Shown here: positions 1-5,122 of the stretch, piece by piece
How positions within the stretch are numbered: the stretch's first letter is position 1
Layout of the letters: each line of letters begins with the position of its first letter
Assembly: GCA_016209785.1 (NCBI GenBank)
Contig: JACQVM010000440.1
Coordinates: forward strand, 1-5,122
Direction: 5' to 3'
Source of the DNA: Candidatus Melainabacteria bacterium
GTDB lineage: Bacteria > Cyanobacteriota > Vampirovibrionia > Obscuribacterales > Obscuribacteraceae
DNA: 5,122 bases
Notes under the pieces: model-generated
What the model saw: only the letters and a program-made list of their open reading frames with translations
The model's database searches: none
Told to the model about the DNA's origin: nothing
Position numbers and translations under genes: made by a program

Positions 1-48
1 GTTAAGCCGAGCGCCGTGCGCGCTCATGAATCCTGTCCATTGAGGTAG
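1..48 (+). CDS. Possible C-terminal tail of an upstream gene (TnpB-like?), partial
   Basis: The first forward frame is open from the window edge to a TAG at 46-48 and gives only 15 residues, VKPSAVRAHESCPLR. The gene, if real, begins outside the window. From memory of the family, many IS200/IS605 (IS1341-type) TnpB proteins end after the last RuvC motif with a short variable tail of the style 'CG..V(K/R)P...A...E'. This fragment resembles that, and the dense hairpins just downstream suit a transposon right end. That is inference from a very short stretch; the frame could equally be chance. A stem-loop at 9-25 lies inside it. Nothing catalytic can be seen. Confidence 0.25.
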   Translation, partial: VKPSAVRAHESCPLR

Positions 49-53
49 CGCTC

Positions 54-106
54 TGGCAGCCTGTCGAGCTCATGCTTGTTATGCATGGGGGTCCGGCAGG
101 CTGCCA
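54..106 (+). other. Long nested stem-loop
   Basis: Bases 54-66 pair with 94-106 over 13 positions, with a single G-T(U) pair (64/96). Inside, 69-75 pairs with 83-89 (CATGC/GCATG core, one G-U pair) around the 7-base loop TTGTTAT. A small asymmetric internal loop (67-68 and 90-93) separates the two stems. No T-run follows, so it is not a simple intrinsic terminator. It is the strongest structural element of the left-edge region and would be a core domain if that region is a functional RNA. Confidence 0.6.
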
Positions 107-133
107 TTCAGCATTGACGTGTGGCGAGCCGAG

Positions 134-155
134 CCCGGCGTTAACGCCGGGTCTT
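134..155 (+). terminator. Perfect palindrome, terminator-like
   Basis: CCCGGCG (134-140), loop TTAA, CGCCGGG (145-151): a perfect 18-base palindrome followed by TCTTT. It could end transcription of whatever lies upstream of the window on the plus strand. The short T-run makes it a weak intrinsic terminator, and it may instead be one helix of the larger structured region. Confidence 0.4.
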
Positions 156-169
156 TCAGCAGTAGATGT

Positions 170-191
170 GGCAGGGATTCAAGCCCCTGCC
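170..191 (+). other. Stem-loop, 7 bp
   Basis: GGCAGGG (170-176) pairs with CCCTGCC (185-191) around the 8-base loop ATTCAAGC. The loop has a superficial resemblance to a tRNA T-loop, but no cloverleaf can be built around it. There is no T-run downstream. It is part of the hairpin series in 9-274. Confidence 0.5.
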
Positions 192-204
192 CATTCCTTG
201 TCCT

Positions 205-234
205 CACCCCGCCCTTAAAAGGGCGGGGATTTGA
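205..234 (+). repeat. GC-rich hairpin, copy A of a shared palindromic motif
   Basis: CCCCGCCC (207-214) pairs with GGGCGGGG (221-228) around TTAAAA, and ATTTGA follows. The motif matches the hairpin at 4206-4233: both start CACCC, have a CCTTAA(AA)GGGC centre and end in GGGG followed shortly by TTTGA. Palindromes of this look occur near the right end of many IS200/IS605 elements (known from the family); they also work as intrinsic terminators. With only three Ts after the stem, termination would be modest. Whether this is a transposon end, a REP-like repeat or a terminator is open. Confidence 0.5.
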
Positions 235-256
235 AAGGCAAGCGCAGAGACATTCT

Positions 257-288
257 CCAGGACTTATGTCCTGGTGAAACTTTTCTTA
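257..288 (+). terminator. Stem-loop with T-rich tail, terminator-like
   Basis: CCAGGAC (257-263) pairs perfectly with GTCCTGG (268-274) around the 4-base loop TTAT. TGAAACTTTTCTT follows, so a T-rich stretch begins about 6 bases after the stem. That gap is larger than in a classical intrinsic terminator. It sits 60 bases before the start of the first small gene and may insulate that gene from upstream transcription, or be a leader structure of the two-gene unit. Confidence 0.4.
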
Positions 289-333
289 CGGCCTTGTGTA
301 TTAACGTGTAGATAGCTGTTTGGGGGTTGGACA

Positions 334-549
334 ATGCAAGAGAGAATATATCGCAGAATAATTGCTGAGACAGCGTATGTACTTGTATCCACTGCCATTG
401 GTACGACGGTTGTCCTTAACTATCCAGAGCACTTTGGGCTGGCTATGGGCTTTGTGTTCGGTGCACGTGCAGCATTTGATTTGGGGCGATTAGTCCAAAA
501 GCGCGCACTTAGCAGCCACCACCTTCTTGTTCGTGTGTGCTCTGAGTAA
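334..549 (+). CDS. Small hypothetical membrane protein (71 aa)
   Basis: I do not recognise this gene. The 71-residue product has a charged N-terminus (residues 1-11, Arg-rich) and then two hydrophobic stretches, about 12-29 and 34-49 with a Gly/Ala/Phe-rich run (GLAMGFVFGARAAF). A short Tyr-Pro-Glu-His turn lies between them, and a basic tail follows. It could span the membrane once or twice. The start at 334 is the only reasonable one: an in-frame TAG lies at 313-315 and a G-run (GGGGG, 322-326) sits 7 bases before the ATG as a weak ribosome site. It ends 17 bp before the next gene on the same strand, so the two are probably co-transcribed. No known catalytic motif is visible. It is short, so a chance frame cannot be excluded. 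Confidence 0.5.
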   Translation: MQERIYRRIIAETAYVLVSTAIGTTVVLNYPEHFGLAMGFVFGARAAFDLGRLVQKRALSSHHLLVRVCSE

Positions 550-552
550 GTT

Positions 553-558
553 GGGAGG
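553..558 (+). promoter_or_regulatory. Strong Shine-Dalgarno site for the 115-aa gene
   Basis: GGGAGG lies 8 bases before the ATG at 567. It is the best ribosome binding site seen in the window. It supports 567 as the start over the internal ATG at 660, and supports the reading frame being real. Confidence 0.7.
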
Positions 559-566
559 AACATAAC

Positions 567-914
567 ATGAATCCTTATCTTGGACCCCGATCTTTAATTG
601 TGCCTCTTTCACGCAATAAGAGATACACAGACGGTGAAGATCTCGACAAGCGACCAACCATGAAAACATTGCGCTCAGCACGAACAGGTTTGCTCTCAGC
701 GGTGGTAAGAATAGTAAGTTCTACTTGCAAGATCTTTGCGTCGGTAGCAATGCAGGGTCTGGCACCGCGTAAGATAACCAGATGTGGACGTGCCGGACAT
801 GTTGTTGATTTGATGACTTACCAGCCAACTATGAGAGCTCCAAAGTGTGTTCAGTGTGGCCAGGAGATCTTTTGGGGTGATCGTGTTCGTGAACTTAGAG
901 ATTGTCGTAAATAA
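567..914 (+). CDS. Hypothetical protein with C-terminal zinc-ribbon-like motif (115 aa)
   Basis: I do not recognise the family. The N-terminal ~65 residues are basic and low in motifs, with a moderately hydrophobic stretch at about 41-62. The C-terminal part has Cys73, His78, Cys94 and Cys97, spaced C-x4-H-x15-C-x2-C, with the last pair in the knuckle-like context KCVQCGQEIFW. This is the pattern of a small zinc-binding ribbon, used in many proteins for nucleic-acid or protein contact. Zinc binding is inferred, and Cys113 is an extra candidate. The start at 567 is chosen for its GGGAGG site 8 bases upstream. The gene follows the 71-aa gene by 17 bp and is followed by 131-185 bp before the kinase, so it probably forms a two-gene unit with its upstream neighbour rather than with the kinase. 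Function unknown. Confidence 0.6.
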   Translation: MNPYLGPRSLIVPLSRNKRYTDGEDLDKRPTMKTLRSARTGLLSAVVRIVSSTCKIFASVAMQGLAPRKITRCGRAGHVVDLMTYQPTMRAPKCVQCGQEIFWGDRVRELRDCRK

Positions 915-1045
915 ACTTAGCATTTACTAGTTTCTCAACCTGGATGACAACTTAAGCGGGTACGTTAAATAAGGGTAACTTTGGGTTAACCATACAGCAA
1001 GGCGCTACCTCATCAAAGTTAGCGGGCATAATCTCAGTAGTTACC

Positions 1046-4000
1046 TTGAAGGCAACGCTTAAGCAAGACAATTACCTTACGTTGAGCGAGAACAGGTATA
1101 TGAAGGCACGGTTGAAAGTTGTCGATCGGGGACTTATTCTGTTTTCAATACCGGTGCTGTTTATGTTGGCACTGTTTTGGCTTTTGGTGCAAACACAAAA
1201 GGCCAACGAAGAAGCTCAGACACGACTAATTGACTCCAAGGAAGTCATAACGCAGACAGAGACTTTGCTGAGAAGCTTTGTTGATGCAGAAAGTTGTGTA
1301 CGTGGATTTGCCATCACTGGAGACAACGGTGAGGTTGCTGCACTAACAAGCAGTATGAACAGTGCTAGGCAGACTCTGGATCACTTACGGCAGCGAATAC
1401 CTGACTGGCCTGCCCAAGAAGCAATGATTGCACGCATTGAGAGACAGTCCTCGAACACGCTGGAGTTATTGTCCCAAGCCGAGCATGTGATGCGTCTGGG
1501 CAGTAAGGAAAAGGTTGCTGTGTTGATCAAATCCCAAGCAGGATCGAGGAGCATTGATACTCTGCGCCGTGAAATATTGTCCTTGCTCCAGGAACAAATC
1601 TCTTTGGATGCAGCTAGGCAACTGGCGCTTATTGAGCACTACCAACGGTTAAGTTGGCAGCTAGGGATAGGAATACCTATTGCCATTGCAATAACCTTGC
1701 TTCTTTCACTGCAGTATAGCCGGTGGATAGTAGCACGTATTTGGAGGCTTACACAGCAGGCGCAAGAAATAGCAGAAGGAAAAGTGTCATCGGCTGTTAG
1801 CAGTGGCAGTGATGAAATTGCTCAGTTAAGTAAGGCAATTTGTGACATCGGAAAGTCTATTACTGGCGTAACCGCTCCCGAGCGTGCTGCTCTTGAAAAT
1901 GTCTCGGATGTGATTTGCGTTGTTGATCCGGAGGGGTGCTTTAAAAAGGTAAGCCGAGCAAGTATGGATGTGTGGGGCTATTCACCTGAACAACTTGTGG
2001 GACGCAATCTGCTTAATATAGTAGTTTCTGAGGAAGTGACACTAACAAGACAGTGGCTGAAGGATGTGGTATCGGGAAAAGTTGTTCTAGACTTTGAGAA
2101 CCGTTCGTACCACAAAGATGGTTCATTAGTTACTGTTATGTGGTTTGCTCACTGGTCCGATGCCGATCAGTCACTGTCTTGTGTTGCCCACGATATTACT
2201 GCACGCAAACGAGCAGAGAGGGACTTGCAAACAGCTAAGGAAGCAGCCGAAGCTGCCAATATGGCCAAGTCTGAGTTTCTTGCCAACATGAGCCATGAAA
2301 TCCGAACACCAATGAATGGCATACTGGGCATGACAGAGCTTTTGCTTGATACCAAGCTTTCCGCGGAACAAAGAGACTACGTTGTTGCAGCCAAGAAGTC
2401 TGCAGATGCCCTTCTAACGGTAATCAATGATATTTTGGACCTGTCGAAGATTGAAGCAGGAAAGCTCGAACTTAATGACAGCGCTTTTAATGTTCGTGAT
2501 ACTGTAGGCGATATCATGAATGCTTTTGCTGTGCGGGCCCACCAGAAGGGACTCGAGCTGGCCTCGCATATTAGCCAAGCTGTACCGCAGGTGTTGACTG
2601 GCGATCCATATCGGTTAAGACAAGTTCTTGTAAATTTGGTCGGAAATGCAATTAAGTTTACTGAAAAGGGTGAGGTTTGCCTGGACGTTTGTTCTGAGTG
2701 TATTTCCCCAGAAGTAGTTTCCTTACACTTTAAGGTAATGGATACAGGAGTCGGGATCTCGGCAGAACAGCACAATGCAATTTTTGATGCATTTGTGCAA
2801 GGCGATAGCTCTTCCGCTCGAGCCAATGGTGGCACTGGATTGGGCTTGACCATTTCAGATCGATTGGCTCAGATGATGGGAGGGCGTATTTGGTTTGACA
2901 GCTCCGTGGGATGTGGTACTACATTTCACTTTGTGGCACCCTTCCTTCTGTCCCGTCAAATTCCTGCAACACCGTTGCTGACGCGATCTAACCAGCTCCG
3001 GAATTTATCAGTACTTGTGGTCGATGACAATGCCACCAGTAGGCGTATCTTAGAGGAGATGCTGACAAGCTGGCAAATGAAGCCAACAAGTGTTGAAAAT
3101 GGGCATGAGGCGGTTAAGCTGTTAGTGAGCGCACGGCAAGCCAATGATGAGTTTTTGCTTGCGTTGATTGATGCTAATATGCCTGGCTTCGATGGATTCT
3201 CGTTGGTTAGAAAAATCAAGGAAGATCCTATGCTTGCCCAAACGAAGATTGTCATGCTAACTTCTCCGGGCAGTGGTGATTATGCGCTACGCTCCAAAGG
3301 ATTAGAGATTGCTGGGTACCTTATGAAACCCATCCAGCAGTCGCACTTATTGGATGGCATTATGACAGCACTGGGTGTGTCGGTGCTGGAGGAAACTACA
3401 TCTAGTACTAGGAGCGCTGAAGCGATAAGCACTAGCAAACACTCATTGCACGTGCTTCTTGCTGAGGACAATATAGTCAATCAAAAGATGGTAGTTCGCA
3501 GGCTGGAGAAGTGGGGGCATACGGTTGTTCTAGCTAATAATGGACAGGAGGCGCTAGAGTGGCTGAATAAAGAACATTTTGATCTTGTACTAATGGATTT
3601 ACAGATGCCAGGCATGGATGGGCTGAGCGCAACTGAGGCCATTAGAGAAAGGGAAAGAACCACCGGCAAGCATGTACCTATTATTGCCTTGACTGCTCAT
3701 GCATTAAAAGGTGATGCTGAACGTTGTTTGCAGGCGGGGATGGATGATTATGTTGCTAAACCGATCGATTCTGAGAGGCTTTTGGAAGTTATCTCTAAGC
3801 TGATGCCTGAGACACGGACATCTAGCAGGTCAAACAAGCCGCGGCAGGAATTGACCATTGACACCGACGAACTGCTGGAGCTTGTCGGTGGTGATATGGA
3901 GGTTCTTAAGGAAGTGACTCAACTGTTTCTTCAAGAAGGACCAAAGCTTATGGACAGAGTGCGCATTGCGCTGTCTGCAGGTGACATACGTGAGTTAAAG

Positions 4001-4204
4001 TCGGCAACACACAGCTTTAAGGGGGCCATTTCAAATTTTGCGGCTAAGGCTGCTCTAGATGCTGTAACAAGGCTTGAGCGCTGTGCTGAAAGACGTGACT
4101 TGTCCTCTGCTCAACCAATTCTTGTATTCTTAGAGCAGGAGCTCGATCGTATTACAGAGGCTCTGACCCAACTGGTCCAAGGTGATAAACCTAAGTCGGT
4201 GTAA
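1046..4204 (+). CDS. Hybrid sensor histidine kinase: CHASE3-HAMP-PAS-HisKA-HATPase-REC-REC-HPt
   Basis: A membrane-bound multistep phosphorelay kinase. Numbering is from the TTG at 1046 (1052 aa). TM1 is about 29-49. An extracytoplasmic CHASE3-type sensor spans about 50-204, with the signature [13 protein letters not shown] at 80-92. TM2 is about 205-224, followed by HAMP at about 226-275. PAS covers about 283-390, ending [10 protein letters not shown]. HisKA has the H-box [10 protein letters not shown] with phospho-His417. The ATPase domain has the N-box (Asn530, Asn534), DTGVGI (566-571), the F-box (579-589) and GGTGLGL (595-601). REC1 (~653-775) has Asp660/661, acceptor Asp709, Thr739 and Lys761. 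REC2 (~801-920) has Glu807/Asp808, Asp851, Thr883 and Lys905. HPt (~935-1045) has His989 in [11 protein letters not shown]. All phosphotransfer residues are intact. The ATG at 1100 (residue 19) is the more likely start (1034 aa): it leaves a short tail before TM1 and has GAGCGAG 9 bases upstream, while the TTG has no ribosome site. The ligand is unknown and no output regulator lies nearby. Confidence 0.95.
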   Translation: MKATLKQDNYLTLSENRYMKARLKVVDRGLILFSIPVLFMLALFWLLVQTQKANEEAQTRLIDSKEVITQTETLLRSFVDAESCVRGFAITGDNGEVAALTSSMNSARQTLDHLRQRIPDWPAQEAMIARIERQSSNTLELLSQAEHVMRLGSKEKVAVLIKSQAGSRSIDTLRREILSLLQEQISLDAARQLALIEHYQRLSWQLGIGIPIAIAITLLLSLQYSRWIVARIWRLTQQAQEIAEGKVSSAVSSGSDEIAQLSKAICDIGKSITGVTAPERAALENVSDVICVVDPEGCFKKVSRASMDVWGYSPEQLVGRNLLNIVVSEEVTLTRQWLKDVVSGKVVLDFENRSYHKDGSLVTVMWFAHWSDADQSLSCVAHDITARKRAERDLQTAKEAAEAANMAKSEFLANMSHEIRTPMNGILGMTELLLDTKLSAEQRDYVVAAKKSADALLTVINDILDLSKIEAGKLELNDSAFNVRDTVGDIMNAFAVRAHQKGLELASHISQAVPQVLTGDPYRLRQVLVNLVGNAIKFTEKGEVCLDVCSECISPEVVSLHFKVMDTGVGISAEQHNAIFDAFVQGDSSSARANGGTGLGLTISDRLAQMMGGRIWFDSSVGCGTTFHFVAPFLLSRQIPATPLLTRSNQLRNLSVLVVDDNATSRRILEEMLTSWQMKPTSVENGHEAVKLLVSARQANDEFLLALIDANMPGFDGFSLVRKIKEDPMLAQTKIVMLTSPGSGDYALRSKGLEIAGYLMKPIQQSHLLDGIMTALGVSVLEETTSSTRSAEAISTSKHSLHVLLAEDNIVNQKMVVRRLEKWGHTVVLANNGQEALEWLNKEHFDLVLMDLQMPGMDGLSATEAIRERERTTGKHVPIIALTAHALKGDAERCLQAGMDDYVAKPIDSERLLEVISKLMPETRTSSRSNKPRQELTIDTDELLELVGGDMEVLKEVTQLFLQEGPKLMDRVRIALSAGDIRELKSATHSFKGAISNFAAKAALDAVTRLERCAERRDLSSAQPILVFLEQELDRITEALTQLVQGDKPKSV

Positions 4205-4205
4205 G

Positions 4206-4233
4206 CACCCAGTCCTTAAGGGCTGGGGTTTGA
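4206..4233 (+). terminator. Hairpin in convergent gap, copy B of the shared motif; likely terminator
   Basis: CCCAGTCCT (4208-4216) pairs with AGGGCTGGG (4219-4227), 9 pairs including one T-G, with a 2-base loop as drawn (more realistically TTAA). GTTTGA follows. It begins 4 bases after the kinase TAA and occupies most of the 37-bp gap before the transporter stop, so it most likely ends kinase transcription. Read from the minus strand no T-run follows the stem, so it is a poor terminator for the transporter. Its sequence matches 205-234, including a C-G to A-T paired change. Confidence 0.55.
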
Positions 4234-4241
4234 CGGTATCG

Positions 4242-5122
4242 CTAAGTCTCTCTGGGCTCTCCAGAGCTGTATGGCTCTGCCAGTGGTGCTGTTTGGGTGA
4301 CATGTAGTGGTAAATGTCTGGGGAAGACACTGACAACGCAAGCCATTGGCAGCGAGAAAATAATGCCAAGCATTCCATCTACGCGGGCACCAATCATTAT
4401 TGCTACAAAGATTAGGATGGGATGCAACCCTATTACATTACCAATATAACGAGGTGCCAGCACATTGTCCTTGAGCTGTTGCAGCACATTAAACACGAGT
4501 GTAAGCACAATTATTTGTACAATTCTGTTGGCTGGAAATGTAATTCCATGTATTGCTACAGAGATAATGGCAGGTGCAAAGCCAATGGGTGGTCCAATGA
4601 CGGGAACAACTTCCCACACAGCCAGAAATGCACTCAAAAGCAGTGCATACTGTACCCCAAACAGTACATAAACTCCTAGCATCACAAGACCTGCAAGAAT
4701 TGCCAGAACCACTTGCCCGCGAAAAAATGCTTGAAGGTTGTCATCTACATCAGATGCCATAAGCTGAAGGGCGTTGTGGTACCTTTGGGGAAACAACTTG
4801 ATGACTGCATCTTTGATGCTATGTCCTTCCAACAGAAAGTAAAAGGAGACAACGAAGATGCTTATGGCATACAGTACCCAGGCCATGGTTGACATTGTCA
4901 TTTCACTGATCTTGCCAATAACAGCTCCTGGCTCCGGCTTAGGAATATTGGAAATGACACCTGTGACAATATCGACTGCTCTGACATTTATTTGAGCAGC
5001 TTGCAACCTGGACTCCAGGGGTGTTAATGCCTGGGTAACAGTAGTGAGCAGCTCAGGAAGCTTGGCAAAGACGCTGTCAATCAACTGAGAAATTTGATAC
5101 ACCATGGCTGGTACTACAAGGA
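4242..5122 (-). CDS. AI-2E family transporter, C-terminal part (5' end beyond window)
   Basis: A polytopic inner-membrane protein of the AI-2E family (the TqsA/YdgG and PerM type). Members are reported as autoinducer-2 exporters or Na+/H+ antiporters; for most, as here, the substrate is unknown. Numbering from the ATG at 5105: a pre-membrane helical region at 1-70 (QISQLIDSVFAKLPELL), then hydrophobic segments at about 72-92, 131-149, 152-185, 195-211 and 228-262. Family landmarks are AFFRGQ (126-131), EVVPVIGPPIG (165-175), DNVLAPRYIGNVIGLHP (213-229) and a closing GIIFSLPMA. The frame stays open to the window edge upstream of that ATG (LVVPA precedes it). Family members are usually about 340-380 aa, so roughly the first 50-90 residues, including the first membrane segments, lie outside. 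The gene converges on the kinase with a 37-bp gap. The tail after 262 is hydrophilic and variable. Confidence 0.9.
   Translation of the reverse strand, partial: LVVPAMVYQISQLIDSVFAKLPELLTTVTQALTPLESRLQAAQINVRAVDIVTGVISNIPKPEPGAVIGKISEMTMSTMAWVLYAISIFVVSFYFLLEGHSIKDAVIKLFPQRYHNALQLMASDVDDNLQAFFRGQVVLAILAGLVMLGVYVLFGVQYALLLSAFLAVWEVVPVIGPPIGFAPAIISVAIHGITFPANRIVQIIVLTLVFNVLQQLKDNVLAPRYIGNVIGLHPILIFVAIMIGARVDGMLGIIFSLPMACVVSVFPRHLPLHVTQTAPLAEPYSSGEPRET

Larger units (their letters stand above)
1..275 (+). ncRNA. Hairpin-rich non-coding region; candidate structured RNA or IS200/IS605 right end
   Basis: No complete gene lies in 1-333. Instead there are six stem-loops in series: 9-14/20-25, 54-66/94-106 with an inner 69-75/83-89 stem, 134-140/145-151, 170-176/185-191, 207-214/221-228 and 257-263/268-274. 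All but the second have short loops of 4-8 bases and GC-rich stems. Such density over 270 bases is more than one terminator needs. In IS200/IS605-type elements the omega RNA overlaps the end of tnpB and runs to the element's right end, which carries a palindrome; the layout here (frame ending at 48, then hairpins) would fit. The plus strand is inferred from that model. Alternatives are tandem terminators, a cluster of REP-like palindromes, or a different structured RNA. The RNA ends are not determined. Confidence 0.3.

Noticed and set aside
1..7. GTTAAGC at the edge and GTTGGAC at 326-332 fit the integron attC core GTTRRRY.
   Set aside because: No matching RYYYAAC partners with attC-like spacing were found and there is no integrase. 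The motif is too degenerate to mean much alone.
170..191. TTCAAGC in a stem-loop looked like a tRNA T-arm.
   Set aside because: The stem does not flank the loop with tRNA geometry, and no acceptor stem, D-arm or anticodon arm fits around it.
231..236. TTGAAA as a -35 element for the 71-aa gene.
   Set aside because: No -10-like hexamer lies 16-18 bases downstream; TATTAA at 299-304 is too far away.
984..991. GGTTAACC palindrome upstream of the kinase as an operator half-site pair.
   Set aside because: Only 8 bases, no second site, and no regulator in the window; short palindromes are common.
41..1012. Exact 11-base inverted match between 41-51 (TGAGGTAGCGC) and 1002-1012, which might mark the ends of an inserted segment.
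   Set aside because: Matches of this length are expected a few times by chance in 5 kb, the match does not extend into either flank, and no target duplication is seen.
1027..1032. CATAAT before the kinase as a -10 promoter element.
   Set aside because: It matches 5 of 6 consensus bases, but no -35-like sequence lies 16-18 bases upstream and there is no extended -10 TG, so it is not reported as a promoter.
4422..4679. Plus-strand open frames within the transporter region.
   Set aside because: They are antisense shadows of the AI-2E coding frame, with no ribosome site and low-complexity, Cys/Asn/His-rich products.
1046..5122. A LuxPQ-like AI-2 sensing and transport module formed by the hybrid kinase and the AI-2E gene.
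   Set aside because: The genes are convergent, the sensor region is CHASE3 rather than a LuxQ-type periplasmic domain, and the AI-2E family name does not establish AI-2 as the substrate.

Overview
The window (about 5.1 kb) holds a structured non-coding stretch at its left edge, two small genes of unknown function, one large hybrid histidine kinase gene, and a convergent transporter gene that runs off the right edge. All genes are bacterial in style (Shine-Dalgarno sites, two-component signalling, compact spacing) and base composition is intermediate. The organism cannot be fixed from these genes. The CHASE3-type hybrid kinase recalls free-living, signalling-rich Gram-negative-type lineages; Proteobacteria or Melainabacteria/Vampirovibrionia (Obscuribacterales) are possible, but this is an impression from protein style only.

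Region by region. (1) Bases 1-333 contain no complete gene. A short open frame ends at base 48, and at least six stem-loops follow one another between bases 9 and 274, including a long nested one (54-106). The end of a TnpB-type reading frame followed by hairpins would fit the right end and guide-RNA (omega RNA) region of an IS200/IS605-type element, but the evidence is only suggestive. (2) Bases 334-914 carry two small same-strand genes 17 bp apart: a 71-residue probable membrane peptide and a 115-residue protein with a C-terminal Cys/His zinc-ribbon-like motif. I recognise neither. (3) Bases 915-1099 are a leader with no clear promoter. (4) Bases 1100 (or 1046) to 4204 encode a complete hybrid sensor kinase with the order TM-CHASE3-TM-HAMP-PAS-HisKA-HATPase-REC-REC-HPt. 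All phosphotransfer residues are present. (5) A 37-bp convergent gap holds one hairpin. (6) Bases 5122-4242 (minus strand) encode the C-terminal part of an AI-2E family membrane protein.

Functionally, the kinase carries an internal His-Asp-His(-Asp) relay, but no DNA-binding or other output response regulator is encoded here, so its target is elsewhere. The transporter is convergent and not co-transcribed, so a functional link to the kinase is not supported. The most unusual features are the hairpin cluster at the left edge and a hairpin motif shared, with a compensatory base-pair change, between 205-234 and the kinase/transporter gap.
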